The notes beneath the pieces were generated by a model that saw only the letters and a list, made by a program, of their open reading frames with translations, did not search any database and had not been told where the DNA came from. The position numbers and the translations under genes were made by a program. Below, piece by piece: positions 1 to 8,575 of a DNA stretch of 64,000 nucleotides (position 1 is its first letter; each line of letters begins with the position of its first letter). Source of the stretch: CAWUJK01 sp963922865 (GTDB lineage: Bacteria > Patescibacteriota > Gracilibacteria > BD1-5 > UBA6164); the NCBI GenBank assembly GCA_963922865.1, contig CAWUJK010000002.1, positions 1 to 64,000 of the forward strand, written 5' to 3'.

Positions 1-538
1 GGTCAGGTATCCGTCATCTAACACCAAGGTGATATCTGCGAAATTATTTTTGCCAAGCGAGAGTTCATTATCTACATACGCGACATTTGAGATAAATTCA
101 AATGGCCACAAAATCGCTTCGTAGGGGTTATAGGTCTCGGGGTAGAGTGTAACGGTAATTTCTGCGAGGGCGGTATCTGGAGCATCTTTTTTATATACAT
201 AGAGTCTGTATATTACCCGATTGGTATTCACGAGCATCAATGGTAAATGGTGCATACGAATCTGCGTGTATTTTGTCAGTCAGTGTTGCCAGCGATGGTG
301 TCGGGGGGAAGGATATGGGGTGTTGGGTGATGTTTAGTTTCTCGGCACGTTGTTGGATAGAGGGGCTACTAAATTCAATCGTGGGTGATTTTTCTTTGTG
401 TGTATTGCTTTGCTTTTGAATGTGTATATTCATATATGACTGCAAGTTAGGGTCTAATCGATCCCAGTCCATATAGACCTGAAAAACAGCTACTGCTAGC
501 AAAATAGGAATGACATTTATCCAAAATCGTTTTGACAT
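1..538 (-). pseudogene. Exported or membrane-anchored protein, frameshifted, 3' end outside window
   Basis: From the ATG at 538 the frame gives one N-terminal hydrophobic segment (about residues 5-20, signal anchor or signal peptide) and then a polar region. It hits TAA at 191-193. A different frame takes over at about 210 and stays open to base 1, with protein-like content (LYVYKKDAPDTALAEITVTL and onward). The two pieces read as one protein if a single base is restored near 200. This is either a real frameshift or a sequencing indel. No family is recognised. G+C is clearly higher than in the rest of the window and glycine codons are GGN, not TGA. Confidence 0.5.
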
Positions 539-621
539 ACTAACGGTATAAGAAATAGTTATAATAATCCACTATAAGAAGAAATGGCAAAAAGGCAAGG
601 TGTGGTGTAGGGGGTGAGTAG

Positions 622-921
622 TTATTTCACACCACCGATAAACGTATGAAACAACAACAGCAAGACAACATTCAGCCCTGCTAAAAGAACTATGGCTACA
701 ATGTTTATCAAGATAGTGTAGTAATGGTTACGCAACAAAAGATACACACCACGGTACAAAAAATGCAACGAAAGAGCCATCCATATCGCCCAATAGACAG
801 CATCAGGGAGAAAATCTATAGGGTATACATGGACATCCCACCAATCAATACCAAGCGTATACGCCAACGGCAACAAAACTCCAGCGGCGATATACAAAAT
901 GGCGTAGTGGGTGGTGGTCAT
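622..921 (-). CDS. Small polytopic membrane protein
   Basis: About 99 aa from the ATG at 919-921, ending in TAA at 622. It holds roughly three hydrophobic helices: residues 8-24, a short one after a WWD motif, and a C-terminal one rich in Leu, Val and Ile. The frame is open up to another ATG at 984, giving 120 aa. I prefer the inner start because the upstream 21 residues look unlike a membrane-protein N-terminus. No family or role is recognised. It belongs to the higher-G+C left end, and no glycine in it is encoded by TGA. Confidence 0.55.
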   Translation of the reverse strand: MTTTHYAILYIAAGVLLPLAYTLGIDWWDVHVYPIDFLPDAVYWAIWMALSLHFLYRGVYLLLRNHYYTILINIVAIVLLAGLNVVLLLLFHTFIGGVK

Positions 922-1070
922 GGGGATGTGTGGTAAGAAATGTAAAGTATGTTTTGATTGTATCAAAACAAGACATATAAACAAGTTTGGGATTCTGGGG
1001 CATGAACTAAGTACCAGCCCCTATTTTGCGAATTATTTCATTGGTTTCAGCCGGGCTTTGTTACTTTAAC

Positions 1071-1395
1071 TTATAGGCAACGACCCGTAAAAGCACAAAT
1101 TAACATTACCAGGAGATACACTAGATACATAAGAAATACATTCATGAGTATAAAGTACCCCCAGCTGATTATTCTGCTTGTTGTTTTCTTGTATTCTAAA
1201 CGAGAGATACACAAAAGCCCTCCTAGGGTAAGCGGTATGGTAAGAAATGGATGCACAAGTACCCCATCCAAAAGAATAAGACCCCAATAATCGGTATCAC
1301 CAATTAATAACCAAAATAGCAAACGCCAAGGCTGGTGGTATCACCATACCAAGCACCCACAGTATCAAGTTTTTTATAAAGGTTTTGCGTTTCAT
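1071..1395 (-). pseudogene. Small polytopic membrane protein, one-base frame break
   Basis: Translation from the ATG at 1393-1395 gives a positively charged start and one hydrophobic segment (MKRKTF... to PPALAF). Near 1320 the hydrophobic reading continues in the +1 frame (FWLLIGDTDYWGLILLDG...) through two or three more membrane segments to TAA at 1071. Removing one base near 1320 restores a 107-residue protein. It is unclear whether this is real decay or an assembly indel. It is the second frame break in the first 1.4 kb, whereas long genes elsewhere in the window are intact. Function unknown. Confidence 0.45.
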
Positions 1396-1433
1396 TTTTG
1401 GAGAAAATTAACAATATAAATAAAGCTGTGCTT

Positions 1434-2137
1434 TTAAATCCTCCGATTCAGTTTCTTCCTTGTAAAAAAAATTTCAATTTTTTTCATCTAAATATTTGTT
1501 CAAACTCTGTGGTCTCATAAGCATTTCTTAGATTGTCTTTTTCATAATCATAGGTTTTTAAGCTTATTTTCCAGTTTGTTTTTTTTATTTCTTCTAGGAC
1601 AAAATCAAAATACTCTTTATGGTCAGTTTTAAAAAATACTTTTCATGATTTTTTTGTGATGGCGTAGAGTTTATTTAAAAAGTTTTCTTGCAAGAGTCTG
1701 TGTTTTTTTTGTCTGTCTTTTTTTCACCATGGGTCTGGGAAAAAGATAATTGTTTTATTTATCTCATTTTCTCAAAATATTTTATCTATGTTTTGTCAAA
1801 AATCTTTTAGTAGAATAAAATTATGACCCGATTTATTAGACCCAACTAAATTATTATTAGAAGAATAATTATTTATGTCTCAAAGAGATTTTTGTGCTGT
1901 TTTATAGAGTCTTTTGTATTTTATTTCCATTCATATAAAATTTTTATTGGGGTTTTCTATAGAATTTTTTGAAAATAGATTTCAGAGTCAAGTTCATATT
2001 TCAAGTATGGTTTCATTTTTATTTCAAAAAAATTTAGACCATTTTCATTTTTTGGAATATATTTGTTTTGTGTCAGTTATGATGTATGGGTGTTTTAATG
2101 TTTTTTCTATATATGGGTTATTTGGAATGATATAAAT
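1434..2137 (-). CDS. trmB: tRNA (guanine-N7-)-methyltransferase TrmB
   Basis: Makes m7G46 in tRNA using SAM. The SAM-binding loop reads LEIGTGLGN with glycines from TGA, and the family hallmark FPDPWGKKRQKKHR follows, its glycine also TGA. The N-terminus (IPNNPYIEKTLKHP) is typical, but there is no ATG. The first in-frame codon after the upstream stop that can initiate is ATT at 2135-2137. The 3' end is uncertain: as given, the frame runs on to TAA at 1304. One extra base in the A run near 1485 would give a normal-length C-terminus ending at 1434. The break lies next to the composition change at about 1430. Confidence 0.85.
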
Positions 2138-2189
2138 ACTTTAATTTTTATCAGTGATTATTATAGGCTTTGATGTATTTTTATCAAGC

Positions 2190-2334
2190 TAATAGTTTTT
2201 TCAGGGAGGTTAAAAAAGCATAATTGGTAGTAGTACGCCGTTATTAAAAATGATTTATAATGCCCCCAAGTAAGGGGGTTCTAAGAATAGATACTGGTAG
2301 CTTAGCTCTAAAATATTGCTTTTTCGGACTTTTT
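2190..2334 (+). other. Structured intergenic region between DAHP synthase and trmB
   Basis: Both flanking genes are on the minus strand. The gap holds a strong CCCCC/GGGGG hairpin (2263-2278) followed by a CTAAG/CTTAG pair (2281-2305). A TATAAT-like box stands just before the first hairpin on the plus strand (about 2256). It could be part of the 3' end of the DAHP synthase transcript or a short plus-strand RNA. No known RNA family is recognised and no credible ORF is present. Confidence 0.25.
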
Positions 2335-3435
2335 TTAAGAGTTTCTTTTGTTTCTAATAAGGGTGGCTGTTTGAAGTTCTTCTAGCATTTTTTTATTTGT
2401 TTCAAGGGAAACGCACTCATCAGTTATACTGGTTCATGGAGTGATTTTTGCAGGGTCATCTTGTCATGGGTTGTGTTTTTGGGCTCATTCTTGTATGTTT
2501 GATTCTATCATAACTCATATTATATTGTGATTTCACTCTATGATTTGCTTGGCTACATCATGGCAAACTTTATCTTGATTTTTATGGTTTTTTAAGCTGT
2601 TTGCATGTGAGAAGTCAATTATAATACCTGAGTTTATTCACTGTGTTTGTAGGGAGTTCATAGCGTCTTGCACATGGGCTTTTGAATAATTTGGTCCATC
2701 TGTTCATCAGCGAAGTATCAGGTGGGAGTCAGGGTTTCACTGGGTGGTAATTTGAGCTATACTTCCTTGTTTAGTTATTCATAAAAATTTGTGTGATTTT
2801 TTACTTGCTAGGATGGCATCAATGGCTATATCTGTATTTCATTTTGTACCATTTTTAAATCCTATGGGCATGGATAGTCAGGATACGAGTTTTCTGTGTT
2901 CTTGGCTTTCGGTTGTTCTTGCTCAGATGGCTCACCAATGAACAAGGTCGGCTACATATTGGGGTGTGATGGTGTCAAGAAATTCTACGGCTGTGGGTAC
3001 TCAGATTTTATTTATGTCTAGTAGGAGTTTTCTTCCTATCTTGAGTCATTTTTTTATATCACAAGTATTGTCTAGGTTGGGGTCATTTAGTAGTCATTTC
3101 CATCATATGGTGCTTCTTGGTTTTTCAAAATATGTTCTCATGATTATGTAGAGGTCTGGATTTTTCTTTTGTAGTTCTTTTAGTTCTTGTGCGATTTGTA
3201 TTGCTTCTTTAGGATTGTGTATGGAGCAGGGTCATGTTATTACCAAGATTTTTTTGTCTTGCTTTTGGATTATTTGGTGTATTGTTTCTCTGCTATGTGA
3301 TATAAATTCAGAGGTATCTTTGTCAAGTGGGTATGAGTCAATAACTTCTTTGGGAGAGATTATCTCATCAACATCAATAATTCGAGAATTATCGTTTATA
3401 GATGTTTGGTCTGTGTTGGTTGTTGCTTTGTTCAT
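2335..3435 (-). CDS. 3-deoxy-D-arabino-heptulosonate 7-phosphate synthase, class I
   Basis: 366 aa, the usual length of AroF/G/H-type DAHP synthases, which condense PEP and erythrose 4-phosphate as the first step of the shikimate pathway. Recognisable blocks are VITGPCSIHN (glycine from TGA), MRTYFEKPR with the substrate-binding Arg, the Lys/Trp loop after it, GAIGARTTESQ, and GIIIDFSHANS with the metal-binding His. The ATG start at 3433-3435 gives a polar N-terminal extension as expected. Paralogue type (AroF, AroG or AroH) and feedback regulation cannot be told from sequence. No other shikimate gene is nearby, so its role in a reduced genome is unclear. Confidence 0.93.
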
Positions 3436-3455
3436 GGTTTATATGTTTAAGGTAT

Positions 3456-3493
3456 AAAAAAAGTTCTTCTGAGCAATGGAAGAACTTTTTTCT
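3456..3493 (-). terminator. Bidirectional hairpin upstream of DAHP synthase
   Basis: Stem AAAAAGTTCTTC / GAAGAACTTTTT around a 9-nt loop, with A and T tracts on both sides. It probably ends transcripts coming from the CRISPR side before the DAHP synthase gene. Confidence 0.6.
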
Positions 3494-3611
3494 ATTTTTA
3501 AAGTTTGATTTTTTTAAACACATAAAGAAACTCTTCCATTTTTTGAGAAGTAAAAATAGAAAAAGTTTAAAGTAAGGGTGTTTATAAGTATTTGTTTCAT
3601 TTTTTGTTTAT

Positions 3612-3641
3612 AAATCATAGATTGTATACAATCTATGATTT
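3612..3641. terminator. Perfect 13-bp hairpin with T-rich flank
   Basis: AAATCATAGATTG and its exact complement flank TATA, followed by a T run on the plus strand. It lies between the AbrB relic and the DAHP synthase gene and can end transcription at the distal end of the CRISPR array. Confidence 0.55.
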
Positions 3642-3679
3642 TTTATAGTTATGTCAAGAAAAAAGATAAAAATTTGTTT

Positions 3680-3835
3680 TCTAGGGTCACAATCACCACT
3701 ATCTTCTTATCTACTTTTTATAGGGTGAGTTTTTGTATTTTTCTGAGTTTAAGATGTTTTATAGGTTCTTTTAGGATAATGATATAGTAGTTCCTCTCTC
3801 ATTTTTGATGAATTTTCTTGTGTAGGTTTTTTCAT
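3680..3835 (-). pseudogene. Decayed AbrB-like gene next to the CRISPR array end
   Basis: Nucleotide alignment by eye to the intact abrB-like gene at 13366-13527 is good over the whole length (ATGAAAAAA, then shared tracts such as CTTAAACTCAGA). Small deletions shift the frame, and TAA stops appear after about 28 codons. Both copies have the same 26-bp palindrome just upstream of the ATG. It is therefore a dead paralogue, possibly a former regulator of the array end. Confidence 0.7.
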
Positions 3836-3852
3836 TGTGTATGATAATTATG

Positions 3853-4415
3853 ATCTACCAATGAACGTTCATGTGAACGTTCATTGGTAGAAATTTAATA
3901 TATTGTTTAGACCAGCTTGCCAGTCGCTTTTGAGGTCATATCTACAAAAGTAGAAATTTAATATATTGTTTAGACCACCGCTTTGCATCGACATCGAGGC
4001 GGATCTACAAAAGTAGAAATTTAATATATTGTTTAGACTACAACCTTTATATCTAAGATTACCAAATCTACAAAAGTAGAAATTTAATATATTGTTTAGA
4101 CTATTTCTCATAGAGTTATAGATTTCTATCTACAAAAGTAGAAATTTAATATATTGTTTAGACTTCAATTTTTTTGCAAATTATTAATAATCTACAAAAG
4201 TAGAAATTTAATATATTGTTTAGACTTTAACTATTAAAGGCGCATATTATGAATCTACAAAAGTAGAAATTTAATATATTGTTTAGACATAAATTAATAA
4301 CTTCTTCTACACTCCATCTACAAAAGTAGAAATTTAATATATTGTTTAGACATATTTTCATCACTCATTTCTCTTTGGTATCTACAAAAGTAGAAATTTA
4401 ATATATTGTTTAGAC
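3853..4415 (-). CRISPR. Type V-A CRISPR array: 9 repeats, 8 spacers
   Basis: The repeat is 36 nt. Read on the minus strand it ends in the Cas12a processing handle AATTTCTACTTTTGTAGAT (TCTAC stem, TTTT loop, GTAGA stem). Repeats start at 3940, 4003, 4066, 4128, 4190, 4253, 4316 and 4380 and are identical. The ninth (3853-3912) is split by a palindrome. Spacers are 26-28 nt, as usual for Cas12a. Handle polarity puts transcription on the minus strand, so the leader is at 4416 and above and the split repeat is the oldest, distal one. No spacer has an obvious match inside the window. Confidence 0.98.
3859..3886. repeat. 26-bp palindrome inserted in the loop of the terminal CRISPR repeat
   Basis: The AAAA loop of the last repeat is replaced by C, then the arms AATGAACGTTCA and TGAACGTTCATT around TG, then G. 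Both stem halves (ATCTAC before, GTAG after) and the rest of the repeat are intact. The RNA would form one long hairpin, with the repeat stem extended by the palindrome. Other copies of the element are at 13551, 14169 and 63725. Confidence 0.9.
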
Positions 4416-4885
4416 AGCTATTTTGTGTATTATAAGCCAATAAGATACAAATAAATCATTTTTCAAATTTACGACTTTTGGCTTATAATAAGAAATCTTA
4501 AAAAATTAAGACTGAGGTTTGCAATTTTTTTCTAAACAAAACAATGAAACTTCCACTTTTAATAAAAAATTTATTAAAAGAAACGGGATTATTTTAAAGA
4601 AAAGATTAAATTATGGAAGTATTATATAACAAAAAAATAAAAATCAAAATAAAATTCTCTCATATTTTAAATTTTAATTTTAAAATAAAAACTCAAATCA
4701 GAATAAAATCACAAAACAGTAGTATTTTTCGTATTTAAAAAAATTAGTTATATTTTAAATAAGAGCTTTCTAAAAATAAATATCAGTACTATGTTAACCA
4801 AAACTTACTTCCTAAGAAAATAATTTCATTAAAAAATCAAGTTAGATCCTTGATAGTTTCAACACTGGTACATGAAAAAACAAAA
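4416..4885 (-). promoter_or_regulatory. CRISPR leader with promoter and inverted repeat
   Basis: This 470-bp AT-rich gap between cas2 and the first repeat has no gene. Next to the repeat are two perfect 13-bp arms, TATTATAAGCCAA at 4428-4440 and its complement at 4478-4490. On the minus strand the proximal arm supplies a TATAAT box about 14 nt before the first repeat, suitable for driving the pre-crRNA. The inverted repeat may be a binding site for an architectural or adaptation protein. Confidence 0.6.
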
Positions 4886-5164
4886 TTATAAAAATAAAAT
4901 CTCCTCCTGCTCCATAGCTGGCTGACCGTAACGAATAAGTTTATCACTCAAAGCAGCAGAAACCGGAATAATCAAAATACTATCAGCTCAACTAAACTTT
5001 GGAGCAAAACTAAACTCAATCTCTGTTTTTAAAATTCTTAAAATTCTCTCACTATTTTTTATCTCATACACACTATACTGCAACATCCTCCCAAACTTTT
5101 TGAGAAGTTTAGAAAATTTTGCTCGCAATTTATCATCATGAATATCATATGTCACTATCAGCAT
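4886..5164 (-). CDS. cas2: CRISPR-associated endonuclease Cas2
   Basis: 92 aa, the normal size. It begins MLIVTYDIHDDKLRAKFSKL, with the beta-1 strand and the conserved Asp of Cas2 (YDI). A ferredoxin-like fold pattern follows, with LQYSVYEI and a C-terminal SILIIPVS strand. One glycine is TGA. It works with Cas1 as the spacer integration complex. It is the last cas gene before the leader, 120 nt after cas1, with two hairpins in the gap. Confidence 0.95.
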
Positions 5165-5210
5165 ATTTTTATATTAAAAAATATATGAGACTCGAAGAAA
5201 TACCTATTTT

Positions 5211-5247
5211 CTCTCCTTTTGAAAAGGAGAGATGGCTCGCAGAGCCA
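5211..5247 (-). other. Two hairpins between cas1 and cas2
   Basis: CTCTCCTTTT/GAAAAGGAGAG (5211-5231) is followed at once by TGGCTC/GAGCCA (5233-5247). They lie in the 120-nt cas1-cas2 gap. They may lower cas2 expression or process the mRNA. There is no T run, so termination is unlikely. Confidence 0.4.
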
Positions 5248-5284
5248 GAGTGGATTTTGTAAAAAGAGTTTCTGAGAAGTCTTC

Positions 5285-6244
5285 TTAAACCTCAAAACTT
5301 GGAAACTCACTTCTCCCTTTCATAAAGTATTTATAATAGTTCTTCACAAAGAAAAACATATCTTCCTTATTATCCATAATCGCTTTCAAAAATATCCCTG
5401 AATACTTTTGTGCATTTTGCCATGGTAGAACATAGGCTCCATTTCGAAACTCAAAGTCTTTTGTATGTATTTTCCCTAAATTATAGGATTTTAGAAGTTC
5501 CCTATCTATGATACATCTAAAAGGCTCCATAATGTCCAAAGCCAAAGATTTTCTCTGATACCAAGTTCGGTGGTATACTCCATAATAATTATCAAATCAA
5601 TACAGCCTCAAAAGCGCTTCTATAAAATGAAATACATAGGTATATCCTATATCTAAAAGGAGATTTTGAATATCTCTTTTGGTTCGTGGTTCTCGTCTTT
5701 GCCAGCCAATGGGTCAAAAGTAATTTGAAAAAAAGATTTTTGCAGCATTTCACTCATATAATAAAAGATTATCATAATTCTCTGTTTTTTGAGATTTTTG
5801 TATGATTTCTTGGATTTTGCTGATATTTTGTTTGAGTTCTGGTGACTTTTCTCTTATGTTTTTAAGAAGTTTCAGTTGGTTACTCAGCTTGAGAGTGATA
5901 ATATTTTTTGCTATTTCTAGCATTTGCTTTTCTGTTTTTTCATATTGTTTTTTTCTCAGTACAAAATTGCCTTCTGTTTCATTACCAATGACGAGATAGG
6001 GAGCAAAGTTTTTTTTGAGGAGTACAAGTGTCACTCAAAAGTCTTGGAATTTTCTAATAAGTACACTACTCAGTGTTGTTTCTCCTATCAAAAATATAGC
6101 AAATATCTTGTACATACTGACTTTGTTTTTTATTTTTCAGCTATCTTTAATAATTAAATTTTCATTTTGAAAATTGATATTTTTGGTATCAAAGCTTTCT
6201 ATAAAGAGTATTTGTTTTTCATCAAAATCTGGAAATTGGAGCAT
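5285..6244 (-). CDS. cas1: CRISPR-associated integrase Cas1
   Basis: 319 aa, full length. The beta-rich N-terminal domain (residues 1-80, including IFLIGETTLSSVLIRKFQ) and the helical catalytic domain are both visible. The latter holds RDIQNLLLDIGYTYV, HFIEALLRLYGFD and a region ending in VLPWQNA and YYKYFMKG. Several glycines are TGA. It inserts new spacers together with Cas2. The start is the ATG at 6242-6244, 9 nt after the cas4 stop, so the two are co-transcribed. No frame breaks were found. Confidence 0.95.
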
Positions 6245-6253
6245 AATTCTTTT

Positions 6254-6859
6254 TTATTCAAATAAACTCAGTTGGGGATATATTTCTCCTATGTAGTAGT
6301 CGCATAGTTCTCTATAAATACATCTCCTGCATTTTTTCGTGTTTTGTGTCCAGTTTTTTTGTATTGGGTTAAATTTTCTATATGTTTCTAAGATTTTCTC
6401 AAAGTCGAGGAGTTGTTTGCTTGATGGTTTGTAGATTCTGTATTTTTTGTTGTCTTTTACTGAATAGATATACATGCTGTTTACTGTGTATCACATCTCT
6501 TCGAGGCAAAACATTTGTCACCAGAGTTGGTATCTTTGTCAGAGGTATATTTTTGGATTATTTTTTTCATCAAGATATATTTGGGTCTTTCTTTCTGTGA
6601 GTTCTCCCGTTTTGATATCAAAAATATCTATTTTTCCTGCTATGCTATAATGCTGCGAAAATACGCTTATGCCTTGCAGGATTGTTTTCTTGCTCAAGTA
6701 GTTTTTATGATCTATGCTTTCATGGACTTTTGTGCCTTTTTTTTGACACTCTTCTTGGTATATATTTTTATCATAGCTGTCATAAAGTGTATGATAATAA
6801 ATAGATTTTGGGCAGAATATGAAGTCGTTGAGAGTTGATAGTTTGATATAGTTCTCAAT
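6254..6859 (-). CDS. cas4: CRISPR-associated exonuclease Cas4
   Basis: 201 aa, RecB-like nuclease that trims prespacers and selects the PAM end. The N-terminal FCP cysteine (C16) and the C-terminal CRRCIYRELC cluster (C177, C180, C186) form the iron-sulphur site. Between them lie HYSIAGKIDIFD and ELTERKTQ with the nuclease Asp and Glu/Lys, then YQLWGQMFCLEEMGY. There is no ATG: the only start fitting the family N-terminus (ENYIKLSTLNDFIF) is ATT at 6857-6859. A strong hairpin just upstream separates it from the toxin-antitoxin genes, so it probably has its own promoter. Confidence 0.93.
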
Positions 6860-6870
6860 TTTTGGGTTGT

Positions 6871-6907
6871 AAAAAAATATGATACTTATATTGTATCATA
6901 TTTTTTT
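6871..6907 (-). terminator. Perfect 15-bp hairpin upstream of cas4
   Basis: AAAAAAATATGATAC and its exact complement flank a 7-nt loop and end in a run of seven T on either strand. It insulates cas4-cas1-cas2 from the toxin-antitoxin genes on the same strand. Confidence 0.75.
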
Positions 6908-6962
6908 AGTTTTTGGGAAAAAGGTTATTTCTTCACAAAAAATAATTGTTTAAAAATTTTAT

Positions 6963-7229
6963 TTAATAAAGTTTTAATCTATGCAAGATTCTAAAAACAG
7001 TTATTTCTTTATCTGTATAATTTAGGTTAAATAAAATCCTATAATCTCAAATTCTTAATCTATAATCACATAAATCATAATGATTTAGTTTTTTAAAGTC
7101 TGAATAATACAGTCATTTTGTCTGCATATTTTTTAATGAATCCAAAATTTTAAGTTTACTTTTTTCAGGGATTTTACTTAAATCTTTATTGATAATCTTT
7201 TCACTTATAAATATTACTTTATAATGCAT
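6963..7229 (-). CDS. RelE/ParE-superfamily toxin
   Basis: 88 aa. Pattern typical of RelE toxins: N-terminal helix (KDLSKIPEKSKLKILDSLKNM), a K-rich linker with FKKLN, then the beta core DYRLRIGDYRILFNL ending in TVFRILHRLKLY. The RILH segment matches the R/H catalytic end of RelE mRNA interferases. Two glycines are TGA. The start overlaps the stop of the antitoxin by 11 nt. First of two RelE pairs lying between cas12a and cas4. Confidence 0.85.
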
Positions 7230-7497
7230 TTTTTATAAGGTAATCATCTAAATTTATTGAATCTGTTTTTTCTCAGGTTTTGTATGATCTTACTAAATCA
7301 ACTGTTTCTTTATAATTTAATTCCAATAATTCCTGTTTTAATTGTTCCAAGATTCAAGTATCAAATAATGCTTGAGCGAGTTTTCATCATACAAGCATTC
7401 AAATATTTTTGTTATTGTTAAGAACTATAGCACTATCATACTCTTGGAATATTTTACTTCCTTTTCTTGCTATTTCTGTTGTGGTAGTAAATTGCAT
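7219..7497 (-). CDS. Type II antitoxin partner of the RelE toxin
   Basis: 92 aa. Phd/YefM-like N-terminus (TTTEIARKGSKIFQEYDSAI, then VLNNNKNIGMLVGG) and a charged C-terminal tail for toxin neutralisation. Glycines come from TGA. It overlaps the downstream toxin, the standard antitoxin-toxin order. An AT-rich partial palindrome with a TATAAT box lies immediately upstream (about 7497-7515) and is likely the autoregulated promoter. Confidence 0.7.
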
Positions 7498-7587
7498 AAT
7501 TGTATAATTATATGATTATTATTGTTTTTTGTCAAAAGATTTTATGTATGTTGAAGATAAAAAGGTATTTACTAATTTTTGGCATTA

Positions 7588-7851
7588 TTATTTTTTATAA
7601 ATATCTCCTCTTGTGTCTGAATCATAGAAATAAATGAGTATTTTGTTTTTTATTATTTCATAGGCAAATCTATACTTTCCTATTCTCATACGGTAATGGT
7701 TTTTCTTTCAGGTTAAGGGTTTGATGTCAATTTCTTTTGTATAAATATTTTTATGTAAAATATAGATTTTTTGATAAAAAATTACTGCTATATCTTGATG
7801 TTTTGCAAGAAATTTTTTCACTTTTTTGTTTATCTCAAGGTTATGCTTCAT
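7588..7851 (-). CDS. RelE-family toxin (second pair)
   Basis: 87 aa. RelE core: KKVKKFLAKHQDIAVIFYQK, then IKPLTGKKNHYRMRIGKYRFAYE and LIYFYDSDTRGDIYKK. The YRMRIGKYRF block is the classic ribosome-dependent RNase signature. One glycine is TGA. The start overlaps the antitoxin gene by 11 nt, as in the neighbouring pair, but the two toxins are not close copies. Confidence 0.87.
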
Positions 7852-8143
7852 CGTTTTTTATTAAATTTAAAAAATCTTTTTCTGTTTTTATGGCATCAAA
7901 ATCAATTTTTGTTGTCTCCCCTGCTTCTAATTCTTTTCTTGCCTGTAGCCATGCTTTGTGGTTTTCAGGAGTGTATTGTATATCCCAATCATCTTCTACT
8001 TTATTTGTGTGGATAGGGTTTACTTCAAAGATGGGTTTTGAATGAGATAAAACTATATATTTTATATCTTGCTGTTTAGCTTTTTTCCAAAGTGTAGATA
8101 TGTTTTTTCTATACTCGTTTAGGCTGATAAGTTCTGTTGTCAT
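7841..8143 (-). CDS. Phd/YefM-type antitoxin (second pair)
   Basis: 100 aa. The N-terminal DNA-binding domain is Phd/YefM-like (TTELISLNEYRKNISTLWKK, then YIVLSHSKPIFEV), followed by an acidic, Lys-rich C-terminal tail. No TGA is used. It overlaps the relE-type toxin. A 16-bp perfect palindrome lies 23 nt upstream of the start. Confidence 0.85.
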   Translation of the reverse strand: MTTELISLNEYRKNISTLWKKAKQQDIKYIVLSHSKPIFEVNPIHTNKVEDDWDIQYTPENHKAWLQARKELEAGETTKIDFDAIKTEKDFLNLIKNDEA

Positions 8144-8165
8144 TATATAGTGATATTATGTATTA

Positions 8166-8181
8166 AATTATGTACATAATT
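8166..8181. promoter_or_regulatory. Palindromic operator upstream of the Phd-type antitoxin
   Basis: AATTATGTACATAATT is a perfect 16-bp palindrome placed 23-38 nt before the antitoxin start. It is a good candidate for the antitoxin-toxin autorepression site. Confidence 0.5.
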
Positions 8182-8234
8182 ATTATATATTTTTTGTGAG
8201 GTTTTGTCAAAGAAAAAATTGATATTTTTTGGTA

Positions 8235-8573
8235 TTATATAATTAAACACTGTGCTTTAACATAGTCAGATACATAATTATATCAGTGATTTTTTGCATT
8301 TTTTTCTAATTCTAATTTTTGTTTAGCTGTAAGTCTGATTTGAAAAACATTATCTTTTTTTTCAAGTTGATGTTCTTTTATCATTCAAGCTATGTCTTCA
8401 AACAGTAAGTATAGGTCTTTTTCTAAATAAGATTGATCTATATTGGCTCAATCACATTTTATATGAACTACTCATTTTTCTGTTGTTTTTGTTATTGTAA
8501 GAGGGTATTTTTTAACTCATACTGGTATAATAAATATTTTCTCGCTTCATTTTATATTATTTTTGTTAAACAT
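8235..8573 (-). CDS. hicB: HicB-like antitoxin
   Basis: 112 aa. The N-terminal half resembles the HicB core (YPLTITKTTEKGVVHIKCDG... to DIAGMIKE). The C-terminal half is a ribbon-helix-helix-like segment (VFQIRLTAKQKLELEKNAKN). Five glycines are TGA. It sits directly after a HicA-like frame on the same strand, the usual hicA-hicB order. The family call rests on layout and partner more than on strong motifs. Confidence 0.6.
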
Positions 8574-8575
8574 AA

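Noticed and set aside
3215..3457. Plus-strand frame antisense to DAHP synthase
   Set aside because: The minus strand carries the recognisable enzyme over the same bases; the plus frame has no motifs.
3859..3886. LexA-type SOS box
   Set aside because: GAAC and GTTC are adjacent without the 4-nt spacer of known boxes, and the full symmetric element is longer.
3881..4111. Open frame across the array with repeated LNNILNFYFCR units
   Set aside because: It is only the translation of the CRISPR repeats; period and content match the 36-nt repeat.
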